A stretch of 64,000 nt of DNA from an uncultured Schlesneria sp. (GTDB lineage: Bacteria; Planctomycetota; Planctomycetia; Planctomycetales; Planctomycetaceae). Shown piece after piece: positions 9,506-18,338 of this stretch (position 1 is its first letter; each line of letters begins with the position of its first letter). The stretch is from contig CAIMFH010000201.1 of the NCBI GenBank assembly GCA_903840265.1, positions 186,001 to 250,000 of the forward strand. The letters are read 5' to 3'. Position numbers and translations under genes: made by a program. The notes beneath the pieces were generated by a model that was not told the DNA's origin, searched no databases, and saw only the letters and a list, made by a program, of their open reading frames with translations.

Positions 9506-9742
9506 CTGAGATTTGAGATCGCTGCTCATCAGCACTTTTCAGACCGACCTTTCAGTCGCTAAATCAACTGTCAAAAACATGCACTTTTTTGAGGAAAACA
9601 GCCAAAAACAGGGCTGTTTTGTCCCCCAATGTCAAAAACCGTCCTGGGCCGTCAAAATCTGTCAGTGAAATCTTCAAAGAAAGATCCCAAGTTTTCCAAA
9701 CACCGTCTTGATCAGCGCACAACAAACCGGACAATCAGGGTG

Positions 9743-9756
9743 ACGACGATCGTCGT
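9743..9756. repeat. 14-bp perfect palindrome
   Basis: ACGACGATCGTCGT is a perfect dyad in the gene-free interval. Such sites can bind dimeric regulators, yet a 14-bp palindrome made of a simple ACG/CGT pattern can also arise by chance. Confidence 0.35.
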
Positions 9757-9873
9757 AGGTGCACCGTAACCAACGGGCACGCCTCTGGGCCGCTCTCTCA
9801 GCGGAAGATCAGAGGTTCCGGTTCCTCAGTTGATAACAACATAGACCACTCGGCCCCCACCTCTTTCTGAGCG

Positions 9874-9889
9874 GGGGGCGTAAGCCCCC
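9874..9889. repeat. GC-rich hairpin with GTAA loop
   Basis: GGGGGC-GTAA-GCCCCC forms a perfect 6-bp G/C stem with a GNRA-type tetraloop. GC stems with a short GTAA/GTGAA-like loop are frequent dispersed elements in planctomycete intergenic DNA. A related stem with a GTGAA loop occurs at 40859-40881 in this same window. Confidence 0.5.
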
Positions 9890-9967
9890 GGGCCCAACAA
9901 CATACAACCCCGCTTACCGTATGGGTTCACATGACAACTCAATCGCCCTCGTTCGGCACCCCTTCTT

Positions 9968-10111
9968 GTTCGGCGCGTGTCTCCCGACCCCGCCGAAACC
10001 GCCGACCGAAGGTCTCCAGACTTCCTGCGCACTTTCAAACGCTAGTTCCACGCCAGGGAAAAGGAGACCTCCGGTCGCACGTTTCAGCGGAGTCAGGAGA
10101 CCGCGCCGAAC
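9968..10111. repeat. Large imperfect inverted repeat (about 50-bp arms)
   Basis: The left arm (9968-10017, starting GTTCGGCGCG and ending GGTCTCC) matches the reverse complement of the right arm (10063-10111, starting GGAGACC and ending CGCGCCGAAC). I count about seven mismatches and one single-base gap over 50 bases, with a 45-bp spacer. Folding would give a long hairpin on either strand. No transposase-like frame sits inside. It may be a MITE-like or REP-like element or a fossil of one. Confidence 0.7.
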
Positions 10112-10420
10112 TGGGGACTCGCATTTGTCAGTCGCTTTCGCGATTTCCCTTGTTTTCAAGCGGCAAATCTTCCAACACCCCCAAAACACTGACATGGACT
10201 GACAAATTCTGCCAAATCGTAAGGAAACTACTCCCAATGATCCCTGCACACCTGCTCTTCCGCCCTCAATGGACCACCACGAAACGACTCGAGCCATGCA
10301 CGCGTATCCAACAAAGACTTCCGATTGGTTCGCTCAAATCGTACACTTGACCGGGTTCGGACTCAGTCCTGCCGATTGTTAGAATCCCCGCCGTGATGAT
10401 CTCCCACCGGTGACTTCGCC

Positions 10421-12736
10421 ATGCGTTCCACCTCACAGTCGCATTCGCCACCTTCACAGAAGGGGTTCACTGCGCGAAGAGCTTGCCAATTCAGTGTCGT
10501 TTTCTTGGTAGCGGTCGTGTTGATGTGCCGCACCAGTCACGCCGAAGAAAAAGTCTCGTTTCGCAACGATGTCATGGCCGCGCTGTCCAAGGCAGGTTGC
10601 AATCTGGGAACCTGCCATGGAAACGCTCGCGGCAAAGGGGGCTTCCAGATCTCGCTACGTGGGCAGGATCCTGCTCGCGATTACATTGTGTTAACTCGCG
10701 ATTGGTTGACGCGGCGAACGAACCCCAGCCAACCCGATCAAAGCCTGTTGCTGCTGAAGCCAACCATGCAGGTGGCTCACGAAGGGGGACGGCGATTCGA
10801 GGTCGGGTCGGCCGAGTACCAGATTCTGCGAGACTGGATTGCCAGCGGCACGCCGGACGATCCTGCCGACGCGAAGAAAATGGTCGACCTGATCGTCTCG
10901 CCTCGCGAAGAGTTTTTGAGCGAGTCCGGCGAAGGTCAGTCCAAAGGTTGGCAGGTTCAGCTCTCCGCGACCGCCGTCTACTCGGATGGATCGAAGCGAG
11001 ACGTGACTCCGCGAGCTGTCTACGAGATCTCAAATCCGATTGCAGAGATTTCGCCTGGAGGGTCCGTCCGCGGACTGCAAGTCGGCGAGACGACCGTTTT
11101 GGTTCGCTACCTGCACCAGCAAGTTCCCGTGCGCCTGGCGTTCCTGCGAGGTGGCCAACACTTCGCCTGGAACGCTCCCGCCCCGGCAAATGCCATCGAC
11201 GCCCACGTCTATGCGAAACTGCAGCGACTGCAAATCAATCCGTCACCATCAAGCGACGATGCCACATTCATCAGACGGCTGTATCAAGACTTGCTCGGCA
11301 TCCCACCGATAGCTGAAGCGGCTCGAAAGTTTGTCGTCGATTCATCGCCAACCAAGCGTGCCAAGCTCGTTGATGAACTTCTGGAGCGCCCTGAATTCGC
11401 CGACTGGTGGGCTCTAAAATGGGCAGACCTGCTGCGAGTCGAAGAGAAGACATTGGATCGCAAGGGGGTCGAAAACTTTCACGGCTGGCTGCGGGACGCT
11501 TTCGCGACGAACAAGCCGCTCGATCAAATCGTGCGTGAGATCATTTCCGCTCGAGGGAGCACCTATGAAGTCCCACCCGCCAACTTCTACCGGGCACTCC
11601 GCGATCCCTTTGAACGCTCAGAAGCAGCGGGACAATTGTTTCTGGGGGCTCGCCTGCAGTGCGCCAAGTGCCACAATCATCCGTTCGATCGCTGGACGCA
11701 GGACGACTACTACAGTTGGGGCAGCGTGTTCGCTCGGGTCGACTACAAGATCCTTGAGAACAACCGCCGCGATACGAATGACAAACACGAATTCGATGGC
11801 GAGCAAATCGTCTTTTTAGGTGCGAAGGGCGATGCGAAGGATCCGCGTACCGATGCTTCTCGGCCAGCGCAATTTCTTGGTGCCAAAGATCAAATTGGTA
11901 CCAAAGTCGATCCATTAGACGAACTCGCTAAGTGGCTGACTTCGCCGCAGAATGATCGCTTCGTGAAGCTGTTGGCCAACAGAACCTGGCAGCAGGTGAT
12001 GGGACGCGGCATCGTTGATCCCGTCGATGACTTCCGAGCGACTAATCCGCCGGCGAACCCGGAACTCTTGGAACTGCTCTGTCAGGAGCTTCGCAGCCCA
12101 GGCAATTCGACAGAATCACACGCGGCGTTCGATCTGCGGCATCTCCTTCGCTTGATTCTGAATTCGAATACCTACCAGGCCGCGTCCGCCCCGAATGCGA
12201 CGAACCGCGAAGACGAAGCGAATTTCAGTCATGCTCTGGTTCGACGGCATACCGCCGAGCAATTACTCGACGCGACCAGCCTGGTTCTTGATGTGCCGCT
12301 GAAGTTTTCGGGGTATCCGATCGGCCCAAGAGCGACTCAGTTGCCGGCGACACGGTTGGTGCGTCGCCGCGAAAGTCCGAGCACTACTGCTGATCAATTC
12401 CTGGCGGTGTTTGGCAAGCCGCCGCGTCTGCAATCGTGCGACTGCGAACGGTCTGATGAAACGACGCTGACGCAAACATTTCAACTCGTCAGCGGATCGT
12501 TGGTGAATCAGATGCTGGCTGACAAGGACAACCGAATCGAGGCGTTGATGCGAGTGCATTCTGAAACGCCTGCCTTGGTCACGGAGTTATTCTGGACGGC
12601 CCTCACACGAGCTCCGACGAATGACGAGTTGACACAGACTTGCCAATACATTGAAGCGACCAAATCACGACGAATTGCCGTTGAGGATGTCGTCTGGGGA
12701 CTATTGAATTCGCACGAATTCCTGCTGCGACGCTAA
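10421..12736 (+). CDS. DUF1549/DUF1553 (PSCyt2/PSD1) secreted cytochrome-like protein
   Basis: The 771-residue protein has a basic N-terminus and signal peptide (VVFLVAVVLMCRTSHA before EEKV). A c-type-cytochrome-like module follows, with CNLGTCHG at about residues 60-67. Then come a bacterial Ig-like segment (VQLSATAVYSDGSKRDVTP), a DUF1549 domain (FIRRLYQDLLGIPP to the CAKCHNHPFD box) and a DUF1553 domain with LLANRTWQQVMGRGIVDP-type sequence. This architecture is expanded in planctomycetes. It lies 22 bp upstream of a DUF1501 gene, its usual partner. Function is unproven; roles in extracellular polysaccharide or redox processes have been suggested for the family. Heme attachment at the CxxxxCH-like first site is uncertain, while the second site is a true CxxCH. 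Confidence 0.9.
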   Translation: MRSTSQSHSPPSQKGFTARRACQFSVVFLVAVVLMCRTSHAEEKVSFRNDVMAALSKAGCNLGTCHGNARGKGGFQISLRGQDPARDYIVLTRDWLTRRTNPSQPDQSLLLLKPTMQVAHEGGRRFEVGSAEYQILRDWIASGTPDDPADAKKMVDLIVSPREEFLSESGEGQSKGWQVQLSATAVYSDGSKRDVTPRAVYEISNPIAEISPGGSVRGLQVGETTVLVRYLHQQVPVRLAFLRGGQHFAWNAPAPANAIDAHVYAKLQRLQINPSPSSDDATFIRRLYQDLLGIPPIAEAARKFVVDSSPTKRAKLVDELLERPEFADWWALKWADLLRVEEKTLDRKGVENFHGWLRDAFATNKPLDQIVREIISARGSTYEVPPANFYRALRDPFERSEAAGQLFLGARLQCAKCHNHPFDRWTQDDYYSWGSVFARVDYKILENNRRDTNDKHEFDGEQIVFLGAKGDAKDPRTDASRPAQFLGAKDQIGTKVDPLDELAKWLTSPQNDRFVKLLANRTWQQVMGRGIVDPVDDFRATNPPANPELLELLCQELRSPGNSTESHAAFDLRHLLRLILNSNTYQAASAPNATNREDEANFSHALVRRHTAEQLLDATSLVLDVPLKFSGYPIGPRATQLPATRLVRRRESPSTTADQFLAVFGKPPRLQSCDCERSDETTLTQTFQLVSGSLVNQMLADKDNRIEALMRVHSETPALVTELFWTALTRAPTNDELTQTCQYIEATKSRRIAVEDVVWGLLNSHEFLLRR

Positions 12737-12758
12737 GCTGGCCGACTGGAGAGACTGA

Positions 12759-14123
12759 ATGAACGCCAATCCGATTTCTCGACGTCGAGCACTCTCCGTT
12801 GGCGGACTGGGCATGCTAGGCGTCACGATGCCGAAGCTGCTGCAAGCGGGCGACGTGCTTGGCACTCGGCCCGCGCACGCCAAGTCGGTGATCTTTCTGT
12901 ATCAATTCGGTGGGCCGAGTCATCTCGACACGTTCGATCCGAAGCCCGATGCGGCCGCCGGGGTTCGCAGTCATTTTGGTGTGATCGATACCGCCGCCCC
13001 AGGGATTCGGATCTGCGATCAGCTCCCCAAGATGGCCGCCGTGATGAACGACGTCTCGCTGGTGCGGACTGTTTATCACACGATGAAGAATCACAATTCG
13101 GCCTCGTACTATGCGCTGACCGGCCACGCGCCGCCGTTGGACGATATTCGCCTGCGCGACACGCTCGAGCTGTTTCCCGCCTACGGTTCGGTGGTCGACA
13201 CACTGGCGCCGGTGTCCGATGGGATGCCTTCGTTCGTCGCGTTTCCACATATTATTCGCGACGGCGAGGTGACGCCCGGCCAGCATGCCAGCTTCCTGGG
13301 GAAAGCTCACGATCCATTGCTGATCACGGCTGATCCCAATGATGCTAGTTTTTCGCTTCCCGAACTTAGCCTTCCGAGCGGGCTGACGACGCAGCGGTTG
13401 CAGGATCGACGATCAATCCAGCAACTGGTCAACAGCCAGACTCGCATGCTGGATCATTCGGTGGCCGCTCGTGGCCTGGACGCCTACTACGAGAAGTCGC
13501 TGACGATGCTGAATTCGTCTCGCGTTCGCGAAGCGTTCAATTTGTCGGCCGAACCGCAATCGGTTCGCGATCGCTACGGACGAACGACCTACGGACAAAG
13601 CTGCCTGTTGGCTCGCCGCTTGGTCGAGTCCGGCGTGAAGTTCGTCAATGTTTACTTCGCCAATAATATTGGCGGCAGAACGACAAACGGTGGTTGGGAC
13701 ACGCATGGCTTCGACAATACGCGGATGTATCCGATCCTGCGTGACTACCAGTTGCCAATCACCGACCAGACGTTGCCGACTTTGATCCTGGATCTGAAAG
13801 AACGCGGATTACTCGATGAAACACTGATCGTCTGGATGGGTGAATTTGGAAGAACACCCAAGATCAACGACAACATCAGCCGCGATCACTGGCCGCAGTG
13901 TTACACCGTGTTGCTGGCTGGCGGAGGAGCGAAGAAGGGATTCGTCTACGGAACCTCGGATAAACAGGCAGCCTACCCGGACAAGGATCCAGTCCTGTTG
14001 GACGATCTGGCAGCAACGGTCTTCGCGTTGCTCGGTATCGACCCGCACACCGAAGTGCGCGACAAGCTGAACCGTCCGCTGCCGGTCTCGGCGGGAAAGA
14101 TTGTTACACCACTATTCAGCTAA
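12759..14123 (+). CDS. DUF1501 protein (sulfatase-like, Tat-type signal)
   Basis: The 454-residue protein starts with MNANPISRRRALSVGGLG, a twin-arginine-like leader. Family marks are FLYQFGGPSHLDTFDPKP near residue 50, GGWDTHGFDN near 310 and WMGEFGRTPKIN near 360, followed by RDHWPQCYTVLLAGGG. The fold is related to alkaline phosphatases and sulfatases. DUF1501 genes nearly always follow DUF1549/1553 genes, as here with a 22-bp gap, so the two products are probably exported and work together. No substrate can be named. Confidence 0.92.
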   Translation: MNANPISRRRALSVGGLGMLGVTMPKLLQAGDVLGTRPAHAKSVIFLYQFGGPSHLDTFDPKPDAAAGVRSHFGVIDTAAPGIRICDQLPKMAAVMNDVSLVRTVYHTMKNHNSASYYALTGHAPPLDDIRLRDTLELFPAYGSVVDTLAPVSDGMPSFVAFPHIIRDGEVTPGQHASFLGKAHDPLLITADPNDASFSLPELSLPSGLTTQRLQDRRSIQQLVNSQTRMLDHSVAARGLDAYYEKSLTMLNSSRVREAFNLSAEPQSVRDRYGRTTYGQSCLLARRLVESGVKFVNVYFANNIGGRTTNGGWDTHGFDNTRMYPILRDYQLPITDQTLPTLILDLKERGLLDETLIVWMGEFGRTPKINDNISRDHWPQCYTVLLAGGGAKKGFVYGTSDKQAAYPDKDPVLLDDLAATVFALLGIDPHTEVRDKLNRPLPVSAGKIVTPLFS

Positions 14124-14301
14124 CTGAGAATCCCACCTTCGCGAATGCGATACGAGATCGTCGATCAGGTGTCATCGGCGCTTCTGCCGACTATACTCTG
14201 GTCCACCCGATCGACGCAGCCAACGTCGACGGTGACCCTATTAGTATTGTCTCACCGATGCCTGATGCTGGCCGCATCAGCGATTCAAGGTTTTTCGAAC
14301 G

Positions 14302-14808
14302 ATGTTGTGGGTCGCTATTGTTTCCCGTTGGATTCACATCATCACGGCGGTTGTTCTGGTCGGCGGCTCGATCTTCCTGCGGTTTGTGCTGGGCCCCGCC
14401 GCGGTGCAGTTGCCGGACGATTCGCATGCGAAGCTCAAGGAACTGGTCCTGGGAACGTGGAAAAAGTTTGTACATGGCGGAATCGCTTTTTTCCTAATCA
14501 GTGGCTTCTACAACTACCTTGCTGTTCAAGGCCCCCAACACAAGGGCGATAAGCTGTATCACGCCTTGATGGGAATCAAAATCCTGCTAGCGCTGGCCGT
14601 CTTTCTGATCGCATCTGGTTTGGTGGGACGCTCCAAGGCCTTTGCCGCGATGCGAGCCAAAGCGAAGCTGTGGCAGGGGATTATGATCGCTTTGGCGATC
14701 TTAATCATTGGCATTTCAGGGTTTCTGAAAGTTCGCCCGAACCCAGTCGCCGCGTCGAACGCAACGAACGCAGCAGTCGTAACATCGGTCGATAATTGCC
14801 TCATGTGA
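14302..14808 (+). CDS. Small CopD-like integral membrane protein
   Basis: The 168-residue product has four predicted helices: SRWIHIITAVVLVGGSIFL, the segment around HGGIAFFLISGF, the segment around HALMGIKILLALAVFLI, and the segment around GIMIALAILIIGISGFL. Histidines at or near the helix ends (RWIHII, VHGG, YHALMG) resemble the heme- or metal-binding pattern of the CopD-like superfamily of four-helix membrane proteins. The C-terminal 20 residues are polar. It stands alone between the DUF1501 gene and the sigma factor. A cytochrome-b-like redox role is possible but not shown. Confidence 0.6.
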   Translation: MLWVAIVSRWIHIITAVVLVGGSIFLRFVLGPAAVQLPDDSHAKLKELVLGTWKKFVHGGIAFFLISGFYNYLAVQGPQHKGDKLYHALMGIKILLALAVFLIASGLVGRSKAFAAMRAKAKLWQGIMIALAILIIGISGFLKVRPNPVAASNATNAAVVTSVDNCLM

Positions 14809-15017
14809 CCGCTCATCGGTCGACCAGTCTCAAACAAACTGCCGATCTGACCACAAAAATCCAAGTGGCGGCAGTGCCCGTGCGTGCGGGCCGCTGGATT
14901 TTGACGCTTTTGCGCGAAATTCCGTTCTTTTCTGTGTAAGAAGTTCACAGCCCGTCTGTAACTTCCTTTGGAGACGAATCAAGCAGGAAAATTCCTGACG
15001 AAATTCTGCTCTGCAAC

Positions 15018-15056
15018 ATCATCTTAAAAATCGAAAATGTGAACTTTTTAGATGAT
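15018..15056. repeat. AT-rich inverted repeat upstream of the sigma factor gene
   Basis: ATCATCTTAAAAA (15018-15030) pairs with TTTTTAGATGAT (15045-15056) apart from a single bulged base, leaving a 14-bp spacer. It lies about 240 bp upstream of the sigma factor start and could be an operator or part of a leader RNA structure. Confidence 0.45.
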
Positions 15057-15279
15057 CTGCGTGTCTTATTTCGACGTTTCCATGGAATGAACCAGGTTTG
15101 GACTCGAAAACAACGTAAATGTCAGGTTGATAAGTTCAAGCGATTTACGGTTAAGCAACGTAATGGAAATGAACTGCACGGGCATCAGTTTTGCATCCTG
15201 AGTTGTTGGGTTCACGCTGCGTCAGTTTGACAAAGCCAATGGAAATTCGGTGACGGTGTGAGGCTGGTTAACGACCAGC

Positions 15280-15285
15280 AGGAGG
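15280..15285 (+). promoter_or_regulatory. Consensus ribosome binding site fixing the sigma factor start
   Basis: AGGAGG is followed by eight bases and ATG at 15294. It outweighs the in-frame GTG at 15258, which lies upstream of this box. Confidence 0.9.
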
Positions 15286-15293
15286 TATACACC

Positions 15294-16958
15294 ATGTCCC
15301 TTTATCGCAATCCTGCACTTCGACAGTTACGAGATCAGCAGATCAAGTTCGCCCCACGCGACGCTCGATTGAAGCAAATTGAGCGTGCCGAGTGGCTGCT
15401 GAATGAATTGAATCCGGAAGAGTCGTACAAGTACCCCGAGCTCTGTGAGAAGATCACGAGCTACCGTGGCGAGATGTACCCCGATCTGGTTCTAACCGGT
15501 GAAGAAGCCGTTCACGATCTGCGCTGCTTCGTAGAAGATTTGTCGGATAGCGCCGAAATCGCTGCCGAGAATGCTGGCGAAGAAGTCTGGACTGTGGAAG
15601 ACGTCAGCCGTCGTTACAACGTCTCGACCAAGACCGTTTCGCGATGGCGAGACAAGGGTCTGGTCAGCCGTCGATTCCGCTTCGGCGGACGTAAACGCGT
15701 TGGCTTCCTGAAGTCATCGGTCGAGCGATTCGTCAACAAGCATTCCGACGAAGTTGACCGTGGCTCACGCTTTACTCAAGTGTCACTTGATGAGCGCGAG
15801 CGCTTAATCGAACGAGCCCGACGGCTGGCCCAAGCGGGTGGATGTCCGACCGACATCAGCCATCGCCTGGCCCGCCACTTTGGCCGATCACCTGAGACTG
15901 TCCGTTATACCTTGAAGAACTTTGACCGCGAACATCCCGAGTCTGCCGTGTTTCCAAATGCCACCAACTCTCTGACGAACGACCAAAAGCGAGAAATCCA
16001 TCGCCGGTTCGTGCAGGGTGTGGCTGTGGAAACGCTGGCTCGAGATTTCAGCCGCACGCGAACGAGTATCTACCGGTTGGTTGCAGAAGTTCGAGCCGAA
16101 CAGATTCTGAATCAGCCGATCGATTTCATGGACGCACCTGTCTTCCATGAAGCAGGAGCGGAGAAGCTGATCATGGCGCCGCTGCCAGCGTCCGATCGCC
16201 GGACGTCGGCCGTCAAGCCACCTCCAGGTTTGCCTCCTTATCTGGACAGCTTGTATGCGATTCCATTGCTGACCAAGGACGAGGAAGTTTACTACTTCCG
16301 TAAGATGAACTACCTGAAGTTCAAAGCAGCCGAACTGCGAAAGACTCTCGACCCCGCTCGTCCCAAGACGCGCGACATGGACGAAGTCGAAAGCTTGAAG
16401 CTGCAAGCGGACGAAGTAAAGAACTTCCTGATTCGCAGCAACTTGCGACTGGTGGTGTCGATTGCCAAGAAACATATGAAGCCGAATGTCAGCTTCTTCG
16501 AAATGGTAAGCGACGGCAACATGTCGTTGATTCGTGCGATTGAGAAGTTCGACTTCACACGTGGTTTTAAGTTCTCGACGTACGCCAGTTGGGCGATCAT
16601 GAAGAACTATGCCCGGTCGATTCCGGCCGAACATACTCAGATGGATCGCTTCCGAACGGGCAACGAAGAGATCTTCATGCAGTCGTCAGATCCACGTAGC
16701 GTGGGCCTGTCAGACGAATTGGTGAATCATCGCCAGCATGAGGCGTTGATGGGAATTTTGGCTCAGCTGTCACTGCGAGAACGAGACATTATCATCTCGC
16801 GTTATGGTCTGAGTGAAGGGGCTGCTCCGCAGACATTGGAACAAGTTGGTTCCAAACTGGGAGTGACCAAGGAACGAATTCGGCAGTTGGAAGCACGGGC
16901 CCTGGCCAAGCTGCGTCAAATCGCCGAAACTGAACATCTGGATGTTCCTGGGATTTAA
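15294..16958 (+). CDS. Sigma-70 family factor with N-terminal helix-turn-helix modules
   Basis: The 554-residue protein ends in a sigma-70 core. Region 1.2/2 spans about residues 315-450, with NLRLVVSIAKKHMKP, EMVSDGNMSLIRAIEKFDF and GFKFSTYASWAIMKNYAR. Region 4 spans about 485-545, with LSLRERDIIISRYGL and the DNA-recognition helix GVTKERIRQLEARAL. Region 3 is nearly absent. The first 300 residues hold a MerR/excisionase-like HTH near 98-148 (WTVEDVSRRYNVSTKTVSRWRDKG), a second HTH near 185-208 (DISHRLARHFGRSPETVRYTL) and a third near 237-265 (VETLARDFSRTRTSIYRLV). It may therefore bind upstream DNA on its own and recruit RNA polymerase. It is monocistronic, with a long leader and strong terminator. 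Confidence 0.88.
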   Translation: MSLYRNPALRQLRDQQIKFAPRDARLKQIERAEWLLNELNPEESYKYPELCEKITSYRGEMYPDLVLTGEEAVHDLRCFVEDLSDSAEIAAENAGEEVWTVEDVSRRYNVSTKTVSRWRDKGLVSRRFRFGGRKRVGFLKSSVERFVNKHSDEVDRGSRFTQVSLDERERLIERARRLAQAGGCPTDISHRLARHFGRSPETVRYTLKNFDREHPESAVFPNATNSLTNDQKREIHRRFVQGVAVETLARDFSRTRTSIYRLVAEVRAEQILNQPIDFMDAPVFHEAGAEKLIMAPLPASDRRTSAVKPPPGLPPYLDSLYAIPLLTKDEEVYYFRKMNYLKFKAAELRKTLDPARPKTRDMDEVESLKLQADEVKNFLIRSNLRLVVSIAKKHMKPNVSFFEMVSDGNMSLIRAIEKFDFTRGFKFSTYASWAIMKNYARSIPAEHTQMDRFRTGNEEIFMQSSDPRSVGLSDELVNHRQHEALMGILAQLSLRERDIIISRYGLSEGAAPQTLEQVGSKLGVTKERIRQLEARALAKLRQIAETEHLDVPGI

Positions 16959-16977
16959 TTTGGTGTCAAAAAACGTG

Positions 16978-16994
16978 ACCCGATCGGATCGGGT
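16978..16994. repeat. Short perfect dyad after the sigma factor gene
   Basis: ACCCGATC-G-GATCGGGT is symmetric over 17 bases and lies 20 bp past the stop codon. It is not followed by a T-run and may support the terminator just downstream. Confidence 0.4.
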
Positions 16995-17013
16995 TGCGAC
17001 AGGATAAACAAGT

Positions 17014-17043
17014 GGGGTACGCTTTCGAGCGTGCCCCATTTTT
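17014..17043 (+). terminator. Rho-independent terminator with UUCG loop
   Basis: GGGGTACGCT-TTCG-AGCGTGCCCC forms a 10-bp stem with one G-U pair and a stable UUCG tetraloop, followed by ATTTTTG. It ends sigma factor transcription and lies about 40 bp before the next start codon, so the next gene needs its own promoter or read-through. Confidence 0.9.
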
Positions 17044-17081
17044 GTTTGGACGATCGATCTTCTTGCGTCAGCCTGATTCAC

Positions 17082-18239
17082 GTGACTCGCATTTATCTCG
17101 ACAACGCCGCAACCAGTTATCCCAAGCCCGAATCCGTCTACACGGCGGTTGATGATTATCAGCGCCACATCGGAGTGGCCGTCGGTCGCGGAGCCTACCG
17201 CGAAGCCACGACCGCTCAGCGCATGCTCGATCAATGTCGCCAGTCCGCAGCACGACTGCTACACGCCGAAAGCCCCGATCGAATCGTCTTCACGCTGAAC
17301 GGCACTGACAGCTTGAACATGGCGCTGATGGGTGTCTGCCGCCACCGTGATCATGTGATCACTACGGAACTCGAACATAACTCCGTGCTGCGCCCGCTAA
17401 GGTGGCTCAAGGATTATCGTGATATCGACATCACATTCCTGCGCCCTGAGACAAACGGCCAGATCGATCCGAACCAAGTTCGTTCGCAGATACGGCCGAC
17501 GACACGCCTGATTGCGGTGCAACATGCCTCGAACGTCACGGGAGTCGTTCAGCCAATCGATGAGATTTGTGCCGTCGCGCGTCAGGCGAATGTGCTGACG
17601 CTGGTCGACGCCGCCCAATCGGCTGGGCACCTTCCGATCGACCTTGGCCAGTTGCCGATCGATCTGCTGGCGTGCCCGGGTCACAAAGGGTTGTTGGGGC
17701 CGCTCGGAACGGGATTGCTCTACATAAGACCGGGCGTTGAACAGGGAATGACGAACTATCGTCTCGGCGGCACCGGAACACAGAGTGAGGATGATCGGCA
17801 ACCCGATGCGATGCCTGATCGGTTTGAAGCAGGCAATCACAACGCACCGGGGTTAGCTGGCTTGGCGGCGGGACTCGCCTACTTGGAGGAACGCACTGTC
17901 ACAGCGCTGCAACAGGCGGAAGCGGAACTCACCGAACGTTTGGTGCAAGGGCTTCGAGAGATCGCCGGCGTCACCGTCTATGGCCATCAACTTGCTGTCC
18001 CGTCCGTGGGAGTCGTGTCGTTTAACATTGCAGGCTTTGCTCCGCACGAGGCCGCATCGATCCTCGACGACTCGTTTGGAATTCAGGCGCGAGCGGGCCT
18101 GCATTGTGCGCCGGGTGCTCATCGCTTCCTGGGGACGTTCGACAACGGAGGAACAATCCGCTTCAGCGTCGGAGCCTTCACTTCGATTAACGACATCGAA
18201 CAGGCATTGGCCAGCGTTCGCGAGCTAACCGGGGCGTAA
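17082..18239 (+). CDS. Cysteine desulfurase-like class V aminotransferase
   Basis: The likely start is GTG 17082, giving 385 residues beginning VTRIYLDNAATSYPKPE; starts further upstream would run through the terminator hairpin. The protein has the full NifS/SufS fold: the aldimine lysine in LACPGHKGLLGPLGTG, the aspartate in LVDAAQSAGH, and a candidate catalytic cysteine in RAGLHCAPGAH close to the C-terminus. The RAGxHCAP form is typical of the SufS/Csd-like group that takes sulfur from cysteine for iron-sulfur clusters or thio-cofactors. No suf or isc genes are adjacent. A selenocysteine lyase or other sulfur role is possible. Confidence 0.87.
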   Translation: MTRIYLDNAATSYPKPESVYTAVDDYQRHIGVAVGRGAYREATTAQRMLDQCRQSAARLLHAESPDRIVFTLNGTDSLNMALMGVCRHRDHVITTELEHNSVLRPLRWLKDYRDIDITFLRPETNGQIDPNQVRSQIRPTTRLIAVQHASNVTGVVQPIDEICAVARQANVLTLVDAAQSAGHLPIDLGQLPIDLLACPGHKGLLGPLGTGLLYIRPGVEQGMTNYRLGGTGTQSEDDRQPDAMPDRFEAGNHNAPGLAGLAAGLAYLEERTVTALQQAEAELTERLVQGLREIAGVTVYGHQLAVPSVGVVSFNIAGFAPHEAASILDDSFGIQARAGLHCAPGAHRFLGTFDNGGTIRFSVGAFTSINDIEQALASVRELTGA

Positions 18240-18338
18240 GCCTGCCCAACTTGCGACAACCTTGCCGATCTGCAATTCTCTCATCAATCCATTGTCATGC
18301 AACTTTTGGTCGGCAACTCAGAAGGGAACTTGTCCCCG

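Larger units (their letters stand above)
9315..10420. other. Gene-free palindrome-rich interval
   Basis: No convincing gene lies between the transglutaminase-like start and the DUF1549 start. The short open frames present lack homology-like patterns and overlap inverted repeats. The interval contains an AT-rich 18-bp palindrome, a 14-bp palindrome, several TGTCAAAA(AC) copies near 9569, 9630 and 9650, a weak hairpin followed by TTT at 9598-9620 (ACAGCC/GGCTGT), a GC-rich hairpin near 9880 and a large imperfect inverted repeat at 9968-10111. It may hold the promoters of both divergent flanking genes as well as remnants of dispersed repeats. Confidence 0.6.
14809..15293. other. 485-bp leader/promoter interval of the sigma factor gene
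   Basis: No gene is supported here; the only open frame (15039-15230) has no start signal and an unlikely composition. The stretch becomes AT-rich from about 14930, holds an inverted repeat at 15018-15056, and ends in a very strong ribosome site. It is long enough for a regulated promoter and a 5' leader. Confidence 0.55.

Noticed and set aside
9914-10350. Several overlapping frames of 93-139 codons on both strands
   Set aside because: They run over the inverted repeat; the products are Pro/Arg/Ser-rich with no recognisable pattern and there is no ribosome site.
15039-15230. 63-codon frame upstream of the sigma factor
   Set aside because: No Shine-Dalgarno sequence, unusual composition, and overlap with the hairpin region.
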